This document shows, one piece after another, positions 38,301 to 49,270 of a DNA stretch of 64,000 nucleotides; positions within the stretch are counted from its first letter, which is position 1; each line of letters begins with the position of its first letter. This DNA is from Notospermus geniculatus. Taxonomy: Eukaryota > Nemertea > Pilidiophora > Heteronemertea > Lineidae. Made by a program: the position numbers and the translations under genes. Under the pieces are notes generated by a model, which was not told the DNA's origin, did no database searches, and worked only from the letters and a program-made list of their open reading frames with translations. The stretch is from the NCBI GenBank assembly GCA_002633025.1, contig NMRB01000004.1, forward strand, positions 1,171,759 to 1,235,758, in the 5' to 3' direction.

Positions 38301-41300
38301 TGTATTGTATCAGGGCCACAGCCAAAGCATCATTGGTCCTGGTAAGTATGGAAGAGGTCATCTCTTGAGAAAGCCACCCATTTCCTAAACTCCCTACGCA
38401 GTTGTGTACCGCGCCCCCTTCGGTTTACCGCTCTCCACAACTGCTTAACTTCCTAAAATTTGCCGCGTTCGGTCAACAGATGGCGTCTGGGCCTGGCGCG
38501 AGTTTTACAGCCTATCAGCACGCTGCTTTCAGAACTGTTTGGCCCATTGGCAACGGGTGTTATTGTGCTACCATGGCTACGAACCGCTCGGCCAATGAAA
38601 AAGTGTCTCAGGCCAGCTTGGTTACCGGTTGCTCGGTGTTCTGATTGGTCGACTCTCTCAGCGCCATCTGTTGACCGAACGCGGCGAATTTTACGAAGTT
38701 AAGCAGTTGTGGAGAGCGGGTAAACCGAAGGGGGCGCGGTACACAACTGCGTAGGGAGTTTACCCATTTCCTCACTTGGGAGTCTTTTACTTGCCGTTTG
38801 AAAGGCAGAAGGTACAAGGTACCACGTATTTGCCCGGGATTCAAACCCAGGACCTACCGCTTTCTGAGCAGACTTGATAACCACAAGGCTCTCCCAATGA
38901 AGTATTTTGGCATGAAGACAGATTTAATAAGCCCCACTGTTATTTTGTATGCCCACACAAATCCCCGCCCAAGTTTCCTAAACTTACCACAGCCACAGCT
39001 GATGAAGATAAGATCTCGTCAGGTGATACCGTTGTGAAGTAGGCAACATTGGCAAGAACATAGGTGACCATAACCATGACACAAGAGATCCAAATCGCAA
39101 TGGGAAGGTTTCTGAAATGAGACAAGGAACAATGCCTGTTTTTGAAAGTTGCGATGAATCACACTTTGTTTTTTAATATGATTTTTGGGTCACAATCTTC
39201 CAAGATTGCTCTTTCATGGTACCCTTATTAAGCTGCATAAGAGACTGCTGGCCAATATATTGAAGGCTTTGGGGGCTTGCTCTAATCGATACTGTCATAT
39301 CTATGTCATTTAAGGCAATTCTTGTTTGTCAGTGAGCTAATGTCAAGGTCCTCTTTAAACCTATTATGTATCTTTGGAGATAGTCACAACATCCCGTCAC
39401 TGGGTGGAGGCGTGTTGGCCATTAGCCAGGAAGTCGATAGCAATAAGCCAATTTTAATGATGTGATTATTCAAAGGAAGGAAAGAAAATAGCTATTTTTG
39501 GTGTGCAAAATACAAGAGTGAATTCGCCCAATAGACACTGAAAATGATTCATTATTTACTGGACTCTAAGCAAGAAACATGCATCAACAAGTAAACTTAG
39601 TTCATGTCGGGAGTGTATACAATTCAACAGGGCCCTCGAAGTTTCGGAGGGAGTCACGTGGCGGCCCGAGAGGGGGGAGCGCGAGGATGGTACCCCCCCT
39701 CGCACGAAGAAATTTTTGAAAATTGGAGGATAAAAGACCCCATTTCCCGGCATCTGCGATTAAAAATCGAACTGAGCGGCGGCCATTACAAGGAAGTCAC
39801 TTGGCACGAAAACTGACGGATGACGGAAATTGCCGATCGACTGGCCGAGTTGTGTGTGACGTCAGAGGCTGTACCAAATATGGTCACCGTTACACTACTA
39901 TTCCATTCATCGCTGGTCGTGACTGGAGTTGATTGACGAATCAGGAAGAAGGGCGTGAATATGGCGCGAAGAGACGTGAATACATAATGTGGATTGCGCA
40001 TAAATTACTAGTATTGATTTTCGTGGACTGCGGCCGGTGTGGCTGTCGGAGGGAGAGCGCACGACTGTTCCCGCGTTCATGGTGATTTCGTCAGGTAGTG
40101 GGCGTTTGGGGCTGGTGATAGGATATTAGGATGAGAAAGGGGCACCAAAAATGGCAAAGAGGATGTTGATTAAGCTTTTATTCATCGTTTATTTCACTTA
40201 TAAAATCACCTGGCGGACGAATTTTTTGACATGGCGGCAGATTTTATGACTTGGCGGAAGGCACATTTACACGCGTTTGACTTGGCGCACCGCCAAGTCG
40301 TTAATGTAGGTTCGAAGGCCCTGATTCAACTTGTCAAACCTAAACTGTCTGGACATAGAAACATTCCTTTCAACAGCTGAACATGATGCAATACCTCCAC
40401 TCTACCAGGCATTCAAACCAGGACTGCAATTCATCAATTCTTACAAAAGATTGCCCTACATAGTCATACATTATCAAACAATTTAGGCCATTTTCCACAT
40501 ATGGATGAACACTGCCAAAGAAATACAATATGAATTCTGTCAGTAAAATCATGAAAGTATCGACAGGGCAAGTCTGTTCACCTCCCATGACCCATATTCC
40601 GCATTGAATTCGCTCCATTTCCCCTAATACATTAAAAACTTGAGACATTTTGCCCGCTGAGAGTGCAGCATCTATGTCATTTAATTCAATACTTCTACCT
40701 TGTTCAATGATGAGTAACATACATTGTACCCTAGTACATGTAGCCCAGCCAGACTGTCCTAATACCTTACAGGACATTTGCATAATGCATCCTGATCTGA
40801 ATTAGCATATCATAAACATATGCCTGCATTCCTGTGCTGAAAGTTCCATATAATCCACAGAAAACATATACATCTAAGTCCAGACAATATCAATATGATC
40901 ACAGCTGTAGGCTCAAATAATCCTACAAGGTTCACTCTAAGCCTGTCATGATAGAGTGGGTGTAAACAAGGGAGCAGTAGGCCTAGTTTACTGACATTGA
41001 CAACCATCGATCAAACAGCAGCTTGCTTCGCTTGTGAAGATTCTGGTATCAAGATACATTGTATGTGTAGTGTGTAAACAAGTCTCTACACTTGCCAGAA
41101 AACATGATTAACCAGATGAGATCCTATGCAAGAGATCTGGCATCAGATAAGCAGTTTTTTCACATCGGTATGATATAATAGGTATGAATGATAGCCATTG
41201 ACGAATCCATTTGGATTATCTCTGTGTTCCGACGATAGAGCAATTCTCAATTATTGAACATACTGACAATGACGGAGCGATTTAGGTACAGGTGACCTCC

Positions 41301-44300
41301 TTTCAGGGATTGGCTTTTAACTGATAGATAGAGAAATCTGACTGAACTGAACTCCACCATGCCCATTGTAAGATATGTCCACAAACTGACTACCGATTCT
41401 ATCTTTGAAACCCGCAATTGCCCCCTCCCCCAAAGTAATTTTGTCCCCAACTGTTAACCCAATCCTGCCCTGCTACAACATGTACGTGTACCAGAACCCA
41501 TCCACCTCACTGCACCCCCCCCCCCCTTGTTTTGGGTCCTGTAAACTGTCAGTCAATTCATTCAAATGGGATCAATTTATAAACTGGACTTTCTTATTAC
41601 TGTACATTGTCCTGATTATTAAGAGTGGTCATTCATTCATAAATATACCTAAATAGAAAACACAAATGATCCTTGAACCCATTTGTCTGATGTCTTCTGT
41701 CTGGGTCACGGATGAGTAGTTTGACGGACTTTAACAGCAGGTCAGTTCACTTTTGATGAATACGTAATGACTTGATCTGCAAGTCCATCACCATGCACTG
41801 GTATGGATCAACAATGACTGTTAATCGAAAACTTTGCCCGTCTGACAACTTTGCCCTCCTCCAGAAGTCTGTGTCACCCCTTGACAAGGTTTTGAGCACA
41901 TACCNNNNNNNNNNNNNNNNNNNNNNNNNNNNNNNNNNNNNNNNNNNNNNNNNNNNNNNNNNNNNNNNNNNTATGTAGTGTAACCGCAAAATCCCCGTGT
42001 CTATTTCTAGTTCCACGCACCCCGACAGACGGCGATGCAAATTGATGAGTGAAGCGCATGCGTATAGGCTATTTCACGCCTCCAGCAGCCACTTAATTAT
42101 GCAGAGTTGCCTACATGCAGTGCCCCTATCGCCGGGATACGGAACTTATTACCAATCGCATTTTAAGTAGTGTAACCGCTCGCCGTGTCAACGCCGTGTT
42201 TTTTCTGGTTCGGAAAAACCCCGTGTCTCAAAAACCCCGGGGATTTTGGATAGGTGTAACCACGGCTATAGTGTATGCGGGCAGCGACAAGAGATTGGGG
42301 TTCATACACAATTTCATCCTCCATATGATACTTACTTGACAGGGTCCTTCAGTTCCTCCACAACAAAGTTGAGGTAGTTCCTAGAGAAACAAGCATAGAT
42401 AGAATTAATGACCTGAGAGAGAGGTCAAGAAAGACGATTGGATGAAGAAAGAGTCCTTTTATTAAAATTCTAGATTTTTCTCTTCTTCACTAGGACTGCT
42501 GGCTTCTTCACTACCATACCATCAAAATTCATGCTCATTGCTAGGCCTCTTCTCTTGATTTTCTGTCTTTAACACTGGTACATACCATCCGTTGTAGGCA
42601 AAGAGACCAGAGTAGAACGCCAGTGACCATTCGCCAACATTGAAAATGGTTCCGTCGAATGGGTCTTTGAAATGTTGGTATCGACCTTGAAAGACAAGAG
42701 GATGATACAATTAGAGAGAATAATTTATTCCATTTTGTTACAACACTAAAGTGTCACATTTTCCCATGCTTTACACAACTGTATTGTACAGAGAACAATC
42801 TTCAACAGGGAAGGCACTTGGGAATGTCACCAAATTTAAAATTGTTACTCCACTGCAAGAGGCATAATGGAAATCTGAGTCCAATATGTTCTTAGACTCT
42901 TCAAAACTCTCCAGACAGCAGCGATAACAAATAATTACATGTAAATCCATTGTTTATGATTCTGATTGGACCAAAGCCATTTGCCAGATGGAAAATTCAG
43001 GAGTTTGAGTGCCATACACTGCAGGAATTATGCCGACTGGTGAGACAATTATGACGGACTTTCATAACCTGCGGAGAGCCAATAACTATTATGCAATCAT
43101 TTGTCAATGAATGATTGACAGATATGTGCAATTGCCAGGTGTTCTGATGACTTTCTAATCATTGGGAGTAATTTTCTGATCACCAAAACGGAAATCAATC
43201 AGCACTGGGTCAGAGCATGATGCGAAAAAAAACTACAATGTAGAAATATATCAACAATTTTTACCAAGTAACAGGCAATTTGAGTTCATAAAGTGGAGCA
43301 TAAATCAGCATTTCCATCTAATGCCATTGTTACATGTATAATGACGTTGTTTTAACACCAGATCTCCTTCTTTTTAAATTCAAACAAGGGAATGAAATAA
43401 GCGTGATATAACCTCATACATTTTACCGTCACCATCTCAATTTCAGACACGTCACAGAACAAGCCAGAGCCAATATTGCACTCCTCTCTGTCCCCTTGCC
43501 AAAGTAACATAGAAATTGATGGGCTTACATCATGCATACTCAAATATTGAACCTCACGAGTACGGTCTTCACGTTTGAAAAGGTCATTATGACAACGTTC
43601 GTAGAAGAAAATGTTGCAAGTTCATCCCATGATTTTAGGATTAGGAAGCAATCTCCTCACGTATCGATTTTCTGTCGATAAAAGACAGCGTATGAAGTCC
43701 CCTAAGGAAGATGAAGTATGTATGCTGGAATGTCAAGTCCTCCATCAGTGGTCAATGCCAGAGGGAAGGAGACTGCCATAATCCTAATGTGGTCAAACAG
43801 AATAAATACCACCACTGCTGTAATCAAATCAGATCAGAACATATGACGAGGTTGTGAGATGTTCATTTGCACTTACTTAATTAGTTGGTCATGGCATAAA
43901 AATGAGGTGGGTACATATAACATAAATGACTATCGTTTTGGACTCAGTCATACAACAATAGAAAGATAGGTAGGAGGAACAGACAAAATTTTCCTAGAAC
44001 TGCACCAATTCTTTGCCGACCTGAAGCATCAGGAACCAACAGATCTACAATACAAAATGAGTACCGGTACCGGTAGCTGGTGTTCTACCTGACTGTGTTA
44101 ACAGATGCCTAGGAGACAGACGTAACTGCGCTGCCAAGATTGTGAAAAAGAAGCTCCAGTGCCTGGAAGGGGCTTAGCAGACATTCCTTTGGATGGAGGA
44201 TTTACAAATGTCAGATTGTGTCTATATTTGGAACACTTAGAAAGTCAGTCGCGTCAACCAGAGTGATGGAAGAAAATTGGACACTCCTGAGAATGAGATG

Positions 44301-47300
44301 CTGGCAGCATGCCAATGGTAGTATCACAACAGAGACTCAGCAATCTAGTTTTTGTTTGGCTGAGTGATGTCTCCAAAATCCTTCTTCAGTGAAGGTTGTC
44401 TTCAAACATTAGATTCTTCATCTTGCTTCAATCTTTCTCTGACTTCACCACCTTTACCTGCCCCCGATTCCTGAAGCCTTGTTCACAGTGGCACTGCAGG
44501 CGCGGTGCGATCTGAACAAAGGATTAAAGCCTTCTTACCACATCGCCTCGCACCACAAGTGTGAACAGCTAGGCTTAAAACACTGGAAACAACCAGGCGC
44601 GAAAAATTTTGCATCGCACTGCACAGTCTGCAGTGTGAACTAGGCTTTAAAAAACAAGAGGCTGCCTTTGTAATGGCAGAGTTACTGAACTTCATACATA
44701 ACTTCTGAAATGTTCACTTGACTGACAAGTCACAGTTCAGTTGACTAGAGTGCAGGCAGGTCAGAAAACTACTCTATAAATAACACAGAATCCACATAAA
44801 ATGTCCATCTAAAGCCCTCGGATGCGTCATTGAATGAAACGAGTACGAAAAAGTTCACAGCAATCAATACCAACCAGTTTAGACCGGTCCCACAGGCACA
44901 GCGGGAGGCTGATGAATGAAAGTTTAAATGAGTATTCAGGCGGTGCAAGAACATCGCATCAACGTCATCAAAAATATGCACTTTTACAAATCAATTACTA
45001 TTTAGCTGTCAATCCATTACTGTTCACACGTGGTGACTGTGGTTCTGTCCATTGATTGATCCCTTTTTCCCACTGGAGCAATTACATGTATTGTAATATC
45101 AATTATTCCTCCGTCCAACACTATTTCACTTCATCATTACGATGTATATTGTAGTGGGACAGGCTGGGTGATGCAATTCAGCAGAGGTCTCTGCGGAATC
45201 ATGATTTGGCCATGTCCAATGGTTGACTGAAAGTGAATTGCTTGGTAATTTTTTACTCAACCATGATGTCAATGCTGACAACTCACTGTCTCTCTGCCTG
45301 AGCATTGTTTTCCCTTCAATCATCTGGCGTATTGGTACAACACTCAGCCAAACCAAGATGTTTAGCCACACCAATCACAAAGAGTTATTATATTTCTCTC
45401 TAAGAAGTAATCATAGACGTCTTAAGGAAAACTGATGTGACAGGTCTCCTCTCCGATGCACCGATCAATAAGGCGCCTACGATTGGTAATTGATTTTGCA
45501 ACCATGTGATCGGATCTGCACCAATCATTCTCCCAGCTAACAAATTACGGATTAAATCCTGTAAGGTAGCGCTTTGAAGCGCCCGTTATCTCTTTCCTAA
45601 AATAAGTGATGTGATAATGGATTAGGAGTGACGTTGACCTTTACAGAACTCAGCAATGTAGCTCAGCATGAGGTTCAGGAAGACGCCCACTTGTTCTGCG
45701 TCGCAATTTGTAAACACAGCACGATGGGTTTGCGAAGGGTGGCTTCAGTTCTATTGACAGCGAGTAATTCTGGGTTGGTGATCAAACTTAATCATGGTTG
45801 GTAAGATTGGTATGGTTCAGGAAGGTGACATTGGATGATAAGGGATTATCACCAATAATCCGACACTACATCATGTAGAGAACGACCAAACATGGTGTTG
45901 TTTACCTCCGACTGAGAGGAAACTCAACCGTCCATGGCCATCAGAGGCATGCCAGGGACTTTATGTAGATAAATGATTTCAGTCATCTCTTCCTACACAA
46001 GGATTCCCTCTGCCTTGTGTCCTGGTGATGCTAAAGGGACTGACACCACTGGGCAGTCAGAGTGGCACACTGGAAACATCGGCGACTACCGGTATGTCAC
46101 CTCCGACGTTCCAGGTTTAATCCCAGTCAGGCCCACTCTTCAAGTAATAGAGGGCGTCTCTCTTATGACAGTGCAGGTTTTCTCCCGGTACTCTGGTTTC
46201 CTCCTGCTGTACATCAAATTCGCCCAGTGTTGTCTACATGTATAGATAGAGCTAAAATAATATGCCATATTTTGGCACTCAGTTCTTGATTCACTGTCTT
46301 TTTTAAGGCACTGGCACCAGTGACAGGGGAAGGCAAACGTCAATACAACCAAGAGCATATCTAACTGAATCAATTCCCAAGAGTTGACATCTTGCCACAA
46401 ACAACAAAAGCAAGCAAAATCTCATTAGTGAACATATCCCTCAGGGAGACACCTTTCAAATACCTTGTGACACAAACAAGATTTTGGTCAGAATACAGGG
46501 CTGACATATACGACTCCACGATCTTAGAAGATGTCCGTGAAATCTTATTTTTGACAGGATACAACAAGGAATCAAGAATTAAGAAATTGATTGAAGACCG
46601 AGGTCAAGGACAGTAATGGAGCCACATTTCCAACCTTCCTTTCATCTTCCACCAACCATCGTTTCAGATTCTACCATGTTCCAGGAATTTCATTTGACAT
46701 GTTTTACTTCCTAGATGGGAACTCGATCTAAAGTTAGACACAGTAAAAAAAGCATCTGGTTCAGCTTTCACATCCTCTTCAAGCAGTCCGCCCTGACCAT
46801 CTAATTTGTTGCCAGTGAACATCTGACTCCAGTTGCATACCGAGGATGTATTTCCAACTGAGTTCTATCAGTGTTAAAACTGAAGCCACTAACTGAACCA
46901 TCAGCTGTTACTGGACACTCTTGAACCAAAATGCTAGCGCATTACTCACAATGTTACCCAGGTCATGACTACACCTTGGCAATGAAGTAACTTCATTAGT
47001 TCCCACCATCATCAGGGGTAGTTACAAAATCAGACAGTGTGACCACAGTTAACCCAGGCCATGACATTAAAACAGTCATTCATTCATTAATTTTCTGAGA
47101 AAGTCTCTATCCATGACCTTCCACCTCATCACCAGCATCACAATATGCTGGTTGGACTTGGGAGTATGTCAGTCAATCATACATATCAATGAGTATGATT
47201 GACACTTTTCACATCACATTCATTACTATGGCAAACTGTGTCTGTCAATCAAAATCAGGAATAGTCACACAATCACATGAGTCAGTTATGTAAGCCAATG

Positions 47301-49270
47301 GACAGGTTATTCGTAATGTTCATGCAGCTCATCAACAAGGTCAGACCACTTGTGTGGGTATGGACCATATCATCAACATCTCAGTCAGAGTTGCAGATGA
47401 AATTGCTTTTTAATCAGGCAGCATTGGCACCTGTCACCCTCTAGGTTCCAGGCCCAATCACAGGTTGTGGTGGACTGGGTGAATGATTCTCTTCGTTGGG
47501 CACCCTGATTTACTCTGTTGTTCATCACTAATTAGATTTGCCCCAGTGTGGTCTATAATACCATATTTTGGCACGCAGGCAGCAATCGATAGCTCTCCAT
47601 CCAATATTTTTCATTCGTCAAATAAAACACGAACCAAGCCTGGATCAAAATTCATATGTAGGATGTGTAAGAACAATGGTATTATATCAGCAGCTGTTTG
47701 GTTCCCCGTGTTATCCTCTCCCTTGGTCTTTGAGCAGGATTACAACTAGGACAACAACATTATCGATATCTAAATCAGTTTTAAAGTACAACACCTCAAA
47801 ATCTTCCTGCAATAGGGAATGGAATAGATGGTGGACACAGTGCGAAAAATTAGATTCTGTTCAAGCACTCTCAACGCCTTGTAATTTGTATCACATAAAT
47901 TCTAGCAGTTGCACTTTTAGCGTTCGGTACAAGGTAAACCAAGTGTTGGAGAGTGATATGATATTCACACTTACCAAGTCCAATCTGCACAAATCCAGTG
48001 ATGATAATGAGAACCAATGCCAATACCTTGGCGTAGGTGAATATGTCTTGCACCCTCGTCGCCCATTTCACATCAAAACAGTTGACAAACGTCAGAACAG
48101 CTGAAAAATACAAGATGGTACAAAATTCGTGCAATTTGTAATATAAGGTCAATGCTGATAGATGGAGCAACAAAGTAGTATTCAATCATCATAATTCATA
48201 CATGTAGGCCTACTAGGCCCAACTCCATGTAGAGTTTCTCACTGGATAATTGATTGCACAGGTTCTGTGCACAGCCATCAAATTTCCATGTTTGGAGAGA
48301 GACCAATCGATATTTCATGCTTTACAAGTACTTAAAGTCACTAGTGACAAACCATGATTGGATGGTAAATTCCCACGCAATTCATTGAGTTTCAGGAGGA
48401 AGACAGCTGGTATTGGACAATTAATTCCATCATACATAAGGTACCCCTACTTGCTTTTCCCCAACTGGCCAACCATTTCTGACAAAATTTCGTCTACTTT
48501 ACCCGACACAAGACATGGGCAGACAAATCATCTCGACTCTTCTGTGGTTGTCCAGAAGTGTCTCAAGACACCATCCATACAAAATTACATTCCTGGACAT
48601 GTCTGGCGATGACCACCTCAGCTGGTCATGGATATGTTTCAGAACCCCCTCCCCCACCCCCCAACGCAAGGCCAAATGCTCGCGACGGATTGTCATACTT
48701 ACTGATGCAAACAACAGCTAATAACACAACCACAACTTGTGGCTGGTCACAACCGGGAAACAACGGCTCAACAACGTAGTATGCAAACGTCAGAGCCACA
48801 ATTGCCTGTGAGCAAGGCCGGACAATCATACACTCCACCCACAACCTCAGGAATGCCAGAAAGGGTCCGAAGGCTTCTAAAATGTAAGCATAATCTGCTC
48901 CTGAACGTGTGATGCTCGTGCCAAGTTCTGCATAACAATAGGCTCCAACCATGGAGAAGAGTCCACACAACACCCATACAACAAGGGATAAGCCAACACT
49001 GCCACAGTGAAGTAGGACACCGCGAGGGCTCACAAAAATTCCGGATCCAATAATGCTTCCAACAATCACAGTGACTCCATTTATTAAGGTTATTTTTGGC
49101 TTCAAATTCACAGTTTCCGAATAAACGGTGGTGTTGCTTCCAATGAGATCATCTTGCTCTGGTACAATCAAATGATGTCCATTGACTCCATTCTGGTCCA
49201 CTTTAGCGTAATTTGCCTTTGAGGGCGACTTTGAAGGCGGTTTGCTGTTACTGTTAGTGTTGGCAGCCAT
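35358..49270 (-). CDS. SLC7-family heteromeric amino-acid transporter light chain, isoform A
   Basis: A 12-TM APC-fold amino-acid exchanger subunit of the LAT/y+LAT group, which pairs with the SLC3 heavy chain at the plasma membrane. Exons on the minus strand: 48703-49270 (first exon A), then the shared cassette 47975-48100, 42586-42685, 42336-42380, 38988-39111, 37064-37167, 36631-36877, 35982-36066, 35604-35696, 35358-35425. All are GT-AG and phase-matched, giving 519 residues (human LAT1 507). TM1 carries GSIIGSGIF (Gly75-Ser76-Gly77), the unwound substrate loop. Cys174 in PLFPGC aligns with the Cys that forms the heavy-chain disulphide (LAT1 Cys164). The cassette has [32 protein letters not shown] (TM6), [26 protein letters not shown] and MERPIKVNLFWP, and ends in [10 protein letters not shown]. 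Sequence lies between LAT and y+LAT; the substrate preference cannot be called. The N-terminal tail before TM1 is about 60 residues, Ser/Asn/Lys-rich. Confidence 0.93.
36150..36430 (+). mobile_element. tRNA-derived SINE-like copy
   Basis: The A-box-like gtggcacagtgg and degenerate B-box-like gagtttgatctcc are spaced as in a tRNA head. They are followed by a body containing gagacgttgaaccgaggttcc and ggcaagtaaaagacccc. The last motif recurs in the minus-strand copy at 38.8 kb. It resembles the conserved central domain of widespread metazoan SINEs, but I could not compare it directly. It lies in an SLC7 intron. Confidence 0.6.
37853..38297. mobile_element. TA-flanked MITE, pogo/Tigger-like ends
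   Basis: The termini CAGCTCACCCTCGCTATAACG and its reverse complement bound a 445-base element flanked by TA at 37851-37852 and 38298-38299. The ends containing cctcgctataacg and internal gttataacgtac repeats resemble pogo/Tigger-type non-autonomous elements. It is in an SLC7 intron and carries no transposase. Confidence 0.75.
38376..38772. mobile_element. Long-TIR MITE with 11-bp target duplication (Mutator-like)
   Basis: Inverted repeats of about 100 bases (38387-38487 and 38660-38761) differ at only about three positions. The 375-base element is bracketed by an exact 11-base direct repeat, ACCCATTTCCT (38376-38386 and 38762-38772). Long TIRs with a 9-11 bp duplication point to the Mutator-like superfamily. 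No transposase is encoded. Confidence 0.85.
38773..38905 (-). mobile_element. tRNA-derived SINE-like copy (minus strand)
   Basis: Read on the minus strand, ctgggtttgaatcccgggc is a strong B box, preceded by a tRNA-like D-arm region (gccttgtggttatcaagtc). It is followed by ggcaagtaaaagactccc, the motif shared with the 36.2-kb copy. An acceptor stem cannot be closed, so it is not a functional tRNA. Its tail abuts the right target duplication of the neighbouring MITE. Confidence 0.65.
39622..40329. mobile_element. Inverted-repeat element, 696 bp, with 6-bp flanking repeat
   Basis: The ends CAGGGCCCTCGAAG (39628) and the reverse complement of CAGGGCCTTCGAAC (to 40323) are inverted. ATTCAA flanks both sides (39622-39627 and 40324-40329). 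CAGGG termini are hAT-like, although hAT normally duplicates 8 bp. The right half repeats tggcgga / acttggcg motifs. It has no coding capacity and lies in an SLC7 intron. Confidence 0.7.
40330..41904. other. SLC7 intron, no further features
   Basis: The intron between the exons at 38988-39111 and 42336-42380 continues here. A 137-codon minus-strand frame (40370-40783) is the longest open stretch; it has no recognised domain and no splice support. Confidence 0.4.
41905..41971. other. Assembly gap (67 N)
   Basis: A run of 67 Ns inside an SLC7 intron. To its right, tagtgtaaccg and ccccgtgtct segments recur near 41,980 and 42,170-42,230, so the gap probably falls in a locally repeated element the assembler could not resolve. 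Confidence 0.95.
42686..47974 (-). other. Large SLC7 intron (5.3 kb) with two repeats
   Basis: The intron between cassette exons 47975-48100 and 42586-42685. It holds a diverged inverted-repeat element at about 44,472-44,650 (ends gaagccttgttcac and gtgaactaggctt) and a SINE-like copy at about 46,050-46,260 (listed separately). The rest is unremarkable. Confidence 0.5.
46050..46260 (+). mobile_element. tRNA-derived SINE-like copy
   Basis: The A-box-like agtggcacactgg and B-box-like aggtttaatcccagtc precede a body (gacagtgcaggttttctccc) that parallels the 36.2-kb copy (cacagtacaggttttctac). The tail differs, so it may be a subfamily or a truncated copy. Confidence 0.55.

Noticed and set aside
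38800-38890. Possible tRNA gene on the minus strand (strong B box)
   Set aside because: An acceptor stem cannot be closed and the downstream motif is shared with another SINE-like copy, so it is a tRNA-derived SINE.
40370-40783. 137-codon open frame inside an SLC7 intron (minus strand)
   Set aside because: Starts with ATG but shows no recognised motif, and lies between two well-defined SLC7 exons whose phases join without it.
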